Assembly (NCBI RefSeq): GCF_028736175.1
Contig: NZ_CP117880.1
Span: forward strand, 868,001 to 932,000
DNA length: 64,000 nucleotides
Reading direction: 5' to 3'
DNA from: Sphingobacterium oryzagri
Lineage (GTDB): Bacteria > Bacteroidota > Bacteroidia > Sphingobacteriales > Sphingobacteriaceae
Part shown: positions 63,487 through 64,000 of the stretch, piece by piece
How positions within the stretch are numbered: position 1 is the stretch's first letter
Layout: each line of letters opens with the position of its first letter
Translations under genes and position numbers: made by a program
The notes under the pieces: model-generated
What the model saw: only the letters and a program-made list of their open reading frames with translations
What the model was told of the DNA's origin: nothing
Database searches by the model: none

Positions 63487-63574
63487 AAATGTTCAATTTT
63501 TTTAGCGGGCGATGATGATTGATTTTTTATAATCGCCCACATCACTAATAATCTAGAGAGGTTTCGGCCATATG

Positions 63575-64000
63575 TCACTCCATCAATTTTATTTTAGTAT
63601 TTAATTTGCGTTGTAAAGCTTCATTAATCGGAGGAATGGAAAAACGTTCAAGATCTTCCCAGAATTTATGAGAATATTGACTTTTCTTCTGTGTTTTAAA
63701 GATGTTACTTTCCAGTTCTTTTGAAATTTTTTCATATTCTTTGCGGTTCATGCCGGAGCGCTCCATAACGTAAAAATGGCTAACATTTTCGTAGGGAATA
63801 TGGCCAAATATCGCTTTCCGCTTTATACTTCCGATAGTATGTTCGTAAAGACTTGTTAAAAAATATGGGTTTAGTTTTTCTAGGTCGCCAGAGGAATAAT
63901 TTTCCAGATAAACCATGCTTTTTGCTCTTGCCTCCAGCCTGAAAAGTTTCTGTGATTTGATCGTGTCCGGTAATACGAGATCGATATACAACCTCGTCGT
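63575..64000 (-). CDS. Unknown protein, 5' end beyond the window
   Basis: The last 142 codons of an ORF that stays open to the window edge, so its start is not seen; a TTG at 63991 is only an internal possibility. The protein part is lysine- and glutamate-rich (KEYEKISKELESNIFKTQKK) with aromatic residues, soluble in appearance, without a membrane helix. I do not recognise the family. It is the first visible gene of the accessory minus-strand cluster and may encode a partner or maturation factor of the small peptides; that is speculation. Confidence 0.6.
   Translation of the reverse strand, partial: TTRLYIDLVLPDTIKSQKLFRLEARAKSMVYLENYSSGDLEKLNPYFLTSLYEHTIGSIKRKAIFGHIPYENVSHFYVMERSGMNRKEYEKISKELESNIFKTQKKSQYSHKFWEDLERFSIPPINEALQRKLNTKIKLME

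Overview
The window is a stretch of chromosome from a Bacteroidota bacterium, most likely a relative of Sphingobacterium or Pedobacter (family Sphingobacteriaceae; inferred from protein style only, no search was run). The signs are a SusC/SusD pair, type IX secretion and gliding lipoproteins (GldJ-like and SprE/PorW-like), a CarB that lacks the C-terminal allosteric domain, weak Shine-Dalgarno sites, and several promoters of the Bacteroidota form TTTG-N18-20-TAnnTTTG.

Layout. 1-4346: the tail of an RND efflux pump and its TolC-like channel, then a Tat-exported GH109-type glycosidase and a lipoprotein formylglycine-generating enzyme. 4384-16957: carB, a small outer-membrane barrel, a GH20 hexosaminidase, lipA, an amidohydrolase lipoprotein, a bacilliredoxin, ahcY, and a nicotinamide riboside pair (PnuC plus kinase). 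17057-25186: upp, uvrB, proB-proA with a small unknown partner, an acyl-CoA dehydrogenase and a 1-Cys peroxiredoxin. 25239-28597 (minus): an ECF sigma factor, a membrane protein joining an anti-sigma-like N-terminus to an HtrA-like protease, and gldJ. 28805-38893: ispF, an MFS exporter, sprE/porW, a class A penicillin-binding protein, uvrC and era.

39127-39503 holds three identical initiator tRNA genes in a 152-bp tandem repeat. 40892-47205 is a small polysaccharide-utilisation-like locus (DUF3472 lipoprotein, SusC, SusD). It is followed by der, cysS, an NTF2-like protein, a VapBC-like toxin-antitoxin pair, a SurA-like chaperone, a lactonase-fold beta-propeller and a complete seven-gene Mrp cation/proton antiporter operon (minus strand, mrpA to mrpG).

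61627-64000 differs from the rest: it is AT-rich and apparently accessory. All its likely genes lie on the minus strand: an unknown gene cut by the window edge, a truncated CPBP protease-like gene, four very small membrane-peptide ORFs arranged as two ATGA-overlapping pairs, and an intact CPBP intramembrane protease. This is the best candidate for an undescribed system. It looks like a small-peptide plus CPBP module, possibly bacteriocin/immunity-like, but its function is unproven.

Most of the window is housekeeping. Convergent genes are often separated by palindromic terminators that overlap the 3' ends of the coding sequences.
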